Assembly (NCBI GenBank): GCA_003156615.1
Contig: PMHI01000252.1
Coordinates: forward strand, 1-7,170
From: Acidobacteriaceae bacterium
GTDB taxonomy: Bacteria; Acidobacteriota; Terriglobia; Terriglobales; SbA1
Reading direction: 5' to 3'
Length of the DNA stretch: 7,170 nt
Within the stretch, counting starts at the first letter, position 1, and each line of letters starts with the position of its first letter. Made by a program: the position numbers and the translations under genes. The notes beneath the pieces are model-generated. The model was not told the origin of the DNA. It worked only from the letters and a program-made list of their open reading frames with translations, and searched no databases. Below, one piece after another: positions 6,127 to 7,170 of this stretch.

Positions 6127-7170
6127 TTAAGGCGTTTGTTTCGGCGCAAACACTTCCTTCTCGAGCGTCTGAGTCGTAGCTGCGTCCAGGCTCTCGCTCA
6201 CCAGCACGGTATCGCCCTGCTCCTCAATCACCACCGCGCCTTCTTCCGTAGTCCACAGGTGCCGCCCCTTCAGAACGTCGATTTTGGACTGCGGGTTCTC
6301 GAGCGACGATTGTCCCGACGAAGGATTCCCTACCTCCTCCGCTTTCTTGTACCGCTCGGCCAGCGAGCGTGCATAAATCTGTGCAAACTCAGACGCCTTC
6401 TCGGCGCTCGACCACTGCGACACATAGAGCAAACCCAGCGGCGCCGCCGCGTCGTTCTTCGGATGCGCGGCATAGTAATACCCGCCTCGCCACTCCGGAT
6501 ACATCTCATCCGACAACTTCTTCCCCGCATACTGCTCGATCAGCACCGCGACATCAAACTCGCCCATGGCCCCGATGTCGAACTTCACGTAATCCTTGAA
6601 GTCGCGCTTGAATTCCGGGACGCGCATGGGTTCGATCTTCTCGCCTAACAAGTAGGTCTCAGGCTGCATGATCTCCCGCGTGGTGTGCGGAGGATTCTGC
6701 AGCATTCCGGCAAACGCCTTCGCGTTGCCGCCTTTCTCCATCACCTTGATCACGAATTTCATGCCGTAGCTATAGGGGAAAGTCAGCGACTCTCGCAGGA
6801 AGATCGGAGCATCCTTAAAGACCTTGGAGTCGTCCGCACCGTTGGCCATCTGCGCTTCCATCGTTTCCACCAGGTCTGGAGAATCCGCAATCGTCCGCCC
6901 CACCGGCGCGAGTTCGTACTCCATCATCACCGTCTCCGCCTGTCCTTCGACCACAGCTTCGCGCGCGTCATCCATCTCGTCGTTCTCGATATCCTCAGGC
7001 GTTGGATCTTTTCTGATCTCGCCCAAGTCTTTCTCGCCCTTCTTCATCCACTTGTCGAGACCGATCGTCTGATCCTGCAACGCATGCGTCAATTCGTGCG
7101 CCATTACCGGTTCCTGGTCTTCCATCGGAACCCAGTCCAGCAGATTCACCGTTTTTGTCTTCGGATCGTA
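6127..7170 (-). CDS. Putative zinc metallopeptidase (HELTH type), C-terminal part, runs off the right edge
   Basis: 347 residues are visible; the frame stays open through 7170, so the internal GTG at 7149 is not the start and the N-terminus (where a signal peptide would be expected) is missing. Residues are numbered from the window edge. VMAHELTHALQDQ (22-34) carries the HExxH zinc/catalytic motif (His25, Glu26, His29). EAVVEGQAE (71-79) sits about 46 residues later and could supply a third zinc-ligand Glu as in gluzincins. NPPHTTREIMQPETYL (159-174) matches a PP-x-T-T/S-E-x-hP-x-x-Y block that I recall from related acidobacterial, haloarchaeal and actinobacterial proteins. A short Ser/Gln/Asn-rich linker (281-298) precedes a C-terminal beta-rich segment (301-340). 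Related proteins are usually annotated only as hypothetical proteins or peptidases; substrate and role are unknown. It converges on the PDZ protein with a 37-base gap and no overlap. Confidence 0.78.
   Translation of the reverse strand, partial: YDPKTKTVNLLDWVPMEDQEPVMAHELTHALQDQTIGLDKWMKKGEKDLGEIRKDPTPEDIENDEMDDAREAVVEGQAETVMMEYELAPVGRTIADSPDLVETMEAQMANGADDSKVFKDAPIFLRESLTFPYSYGMKFVIKVMEKGGNAKAFAGMLQNPPHTTREIMQPETYLLGEKIEPMRVPEFKRDFKDYVKFDIGAMGEFDVAVLIEQYAGKKLSDEMYPEWRGGYYYAAHPKNDAAAPLGLLYVSQWSSAEKASEFAQIYARSLAERYKKAEEVGNPSSGQSSLENPQSKIDVLKGRHLWTTEEGAVVIEEQGDTVLVSESLDAATTQTLEKEVFAPKQTP

Noticed and set aside
7147..7149. GTG at 7149 as the true start of the metallopeptidase
   Set aside because: The frame continues without a stop to 7170, and the HELTH motif would lie only 18 residues from the N-terminus. 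The gene is therefore truncated by the window edge.

Overview
The window (about 60% GC by eye) looks like chromosomal DNA of a soil-type Acidobacteriota, probably of the Koribacter/Terriglobia kind. This rests on recalled family resemblance of the multi-membrane GT-C protein, the PfkB kinase, the HELTH metallopeptidase and a DapF variant; no 16S or other decisive marker is present, so the assignment is an inference. Coding density is high, no gap exceeds 155 bases, and I see no tRNA, rRNA, CRISPR array, transposase or phage gene.

Positions 1-4668 are all on the minus strand. Read in the direction of transcription: mtnP (S-methyl-5'-thioadenosine phosphorylase) starts at 4668 behind a TATAAT box and a GGAGG site. 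A PfkB-family sugar/nucleoside kinase follows after 82 bases. A 560-residue membrane protein of the GT-C/GT39 glycosyltransferase type overlaps the kinase by ATGA. After 108 bases comes an MgtC/SapB-family membrane protein, and its stop overlaps by GTGA the start of a DapF-like diaminopimelate epimerase that runs off the left edge. The overlaps indicate two translationally coupled pairs, probably in one or two operons.

Positions 4821-6089 (plus strand, divergent from mtnP) encode a secreted protein with a signal peptide, two aspartyl-protease-like lobes whose catalytic Asp-Thr-Gly motifs are degenerate, and a C-terminal PDZ domain. A TACAAT box sits six bases before its ATG and there is no Shine-Dalgarno sequence, so a leaderless mRNA is plausible. 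Positions 6127-7170 (minus strand, convergent) hold the C-terminal part of a putative zinc metallopeptidase with an HELTH motif, open at the right edge.

The minus-strand genes cover methylthioadenosine/purine salvage (mtnP and perhaps the kinase), envelope glycosylation or a related polyprenyl-sugar transfer (GT-C protein) and lysine/peptidoglycan precursor supply (DapF-like). Apart from the mtnP-kinase pair, any functional link between them is unproven. I do not see a clear new multi-gene system. The points most worth a second look are the Cys-to-Ser change at the DapF catalytic site, the duplicated and degenerate aspartyl protease with PDZ, the uncharacterised kinase paired with mtnP, and a linker in the metallopeptidase that looks like a domesticated intergenic repeat.
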